Origin: Durusdinium trenchii | Lineage: Eukaryota > Sar > Dinophyceae > Suessiales > Symbiodiniaceae | Direction: 5' to 3' | Assembly (NCBI GenBank): GCA_963970005.1 | Contig: CAXAMN010023695.1 | Span: forward strand, 1,695,490-1,759,489 | DNA: 64,000 bases | Shown: positions 63,442 to 64,000 of the stretch, piece by piece | How positions within the stretch are numbered: position 1 is the stretch's first letter | How the letters are laid out: each line of letters starts with the position of its first letter | The notes under the pieces: model-generated | Told to the model about the DNA's origin: nothing | The model's input: the letters and a program-made list of their open reading frames with translations, nothing else | The model's database searches: none | Translations under genes and position numbers: made by a program

Positions 63442-64000
63442 GTCGCCGAGCCGCTCGGCGAGCGAGCTCTACTCGGCGCCGGTCGTTCGGAGCTACGCTC
63501 GGCGTCGTGGCGTCGGTGGGTCGTTCGGAGACCGACCGGTTTGTCCCACCGAACATGAACCGAATAGACGACGTCAGCCGGAGGTCAACCAACCAGGTAC
63601 TACTTGGATGTGGCTTTTGACCCACAGGCAAGTCGGTTCTGACATGTTCTGACAGATGTCTCTTTGGGAGTTCAAGTGCAGGCAAAGTTTTGTTGGGAAG
63701 GATTCGGGGCTACGATGGACTTTGGATGGAAAGTCTGTTGGAAGAGCATGTTTTCTCTACAGAAACAGGTGGTGTCCTCCTGTCCCACTTCCAGTGATGT
63801 GTTTGGGTTCAGGCTGGGCGCGTGCCATCTCGCCCGGGTGACCCTTGTTTTGGACCACCAAGTGCACAATGAAAGACATTAATGAAGGTTTTCCTGTCAA
63901 GAATACTAGGGATCGGATAGGTTCTAAGCAAGTGGTGAAGGATTTTGGATCTGCCTTGAGCAGTGGGTCTACCTGTGGGTGCTGTTTGATGCAACATGAG

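Noticed and set aside
1..64000. Search for tRNA, rRNA, spliced-leader RNA genes and CRISPR arrays
   Set aside because: I recognised no rRNA core, no dinoflagellate spliced-leader sequence, no regular repeat-spacer array and no convincing tRNA cloverleaf. A covariance-model search would be decisive for tRNAs.

Overview
The window looks like nuclear DNA of a dinoflagellate, probably a symbiodiniacean-type alga. Two conserved eukaryotic genes can be read exon by exon: cytosolic HSP90 (49544-54585) and the ciliary/basal-body protein PACRG (35630-44013). Together they have about 25 introns. Their 5' splice sites are a mixture of GT, GC and GA, and almost every 3' site is AG followed by an exon starting with G. 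That splicing grammar, GC-rich short exons in lower-GC introns, and a flagellar gene all point to a dinoflagellate. Every gene that I can read lies on the + strand, which fits the unidirectional gene arrays known in this group. There are no operons, bacterial ribosome sites or CRISPR arrays.

Layout. 0-3 kb: repeats, two exons of a Gly/His/Trp-rich protein with a WGHDQ repeat (1181-1480), and a 375-bp near-perfect palindrome (2389-2763). 3.6-19.7 kb: an ATG exon, many short GC-rich exons and a final exon pair with one transmembrane helix and a Lys-rich tail. The stretch 9712-12774 is a chain of seven exons whose phases fit, encoding a Cys-rich, probably extracellular region. I infer one large single-pass membrane protein, but exon membership outside the chain is uncertain. 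20.4-27.7 kb: an almost intact DIRS-like (tyrosine-recombinase) retrotransposon with four tightly packed ORFs. A methyltransferase-like domain sits inside its RNase H domain. A 10-N assembly gap follows. 28.0-29.0 kb: the 3' end of a small Arg-rich gene. 29-35 kb: dispersed repeats, a 27-bp minisatellite and isolated exons. 35.6-44.0 kb: PACRG. 44-49.5 kb: exon fragments, hairpins and an A-rich/T-rich foldback. 49.5-54.6 kb: HSP90. 55.9-61.7 kb: a further multi-exon gene of unknown function with mutually compatible exon phases and a proline-rich C-terminal part. 62-64 kb: repeats and a coiled-coil exon.

The genes are not obviously one pathway. PACRG (microtubule inner junction of axonemes) and HSP90 (chaperone) are housekeeping/ciliary. 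The most unusual content is the retroelement and the foldback/palindrome repeats. Most ORFs over 60 codons outside the listed features are chance or antisense shadows. Exon calls for unrecognised genes rest on splice grammar, reading-frame phase and GC at third codon positions, not on homology.
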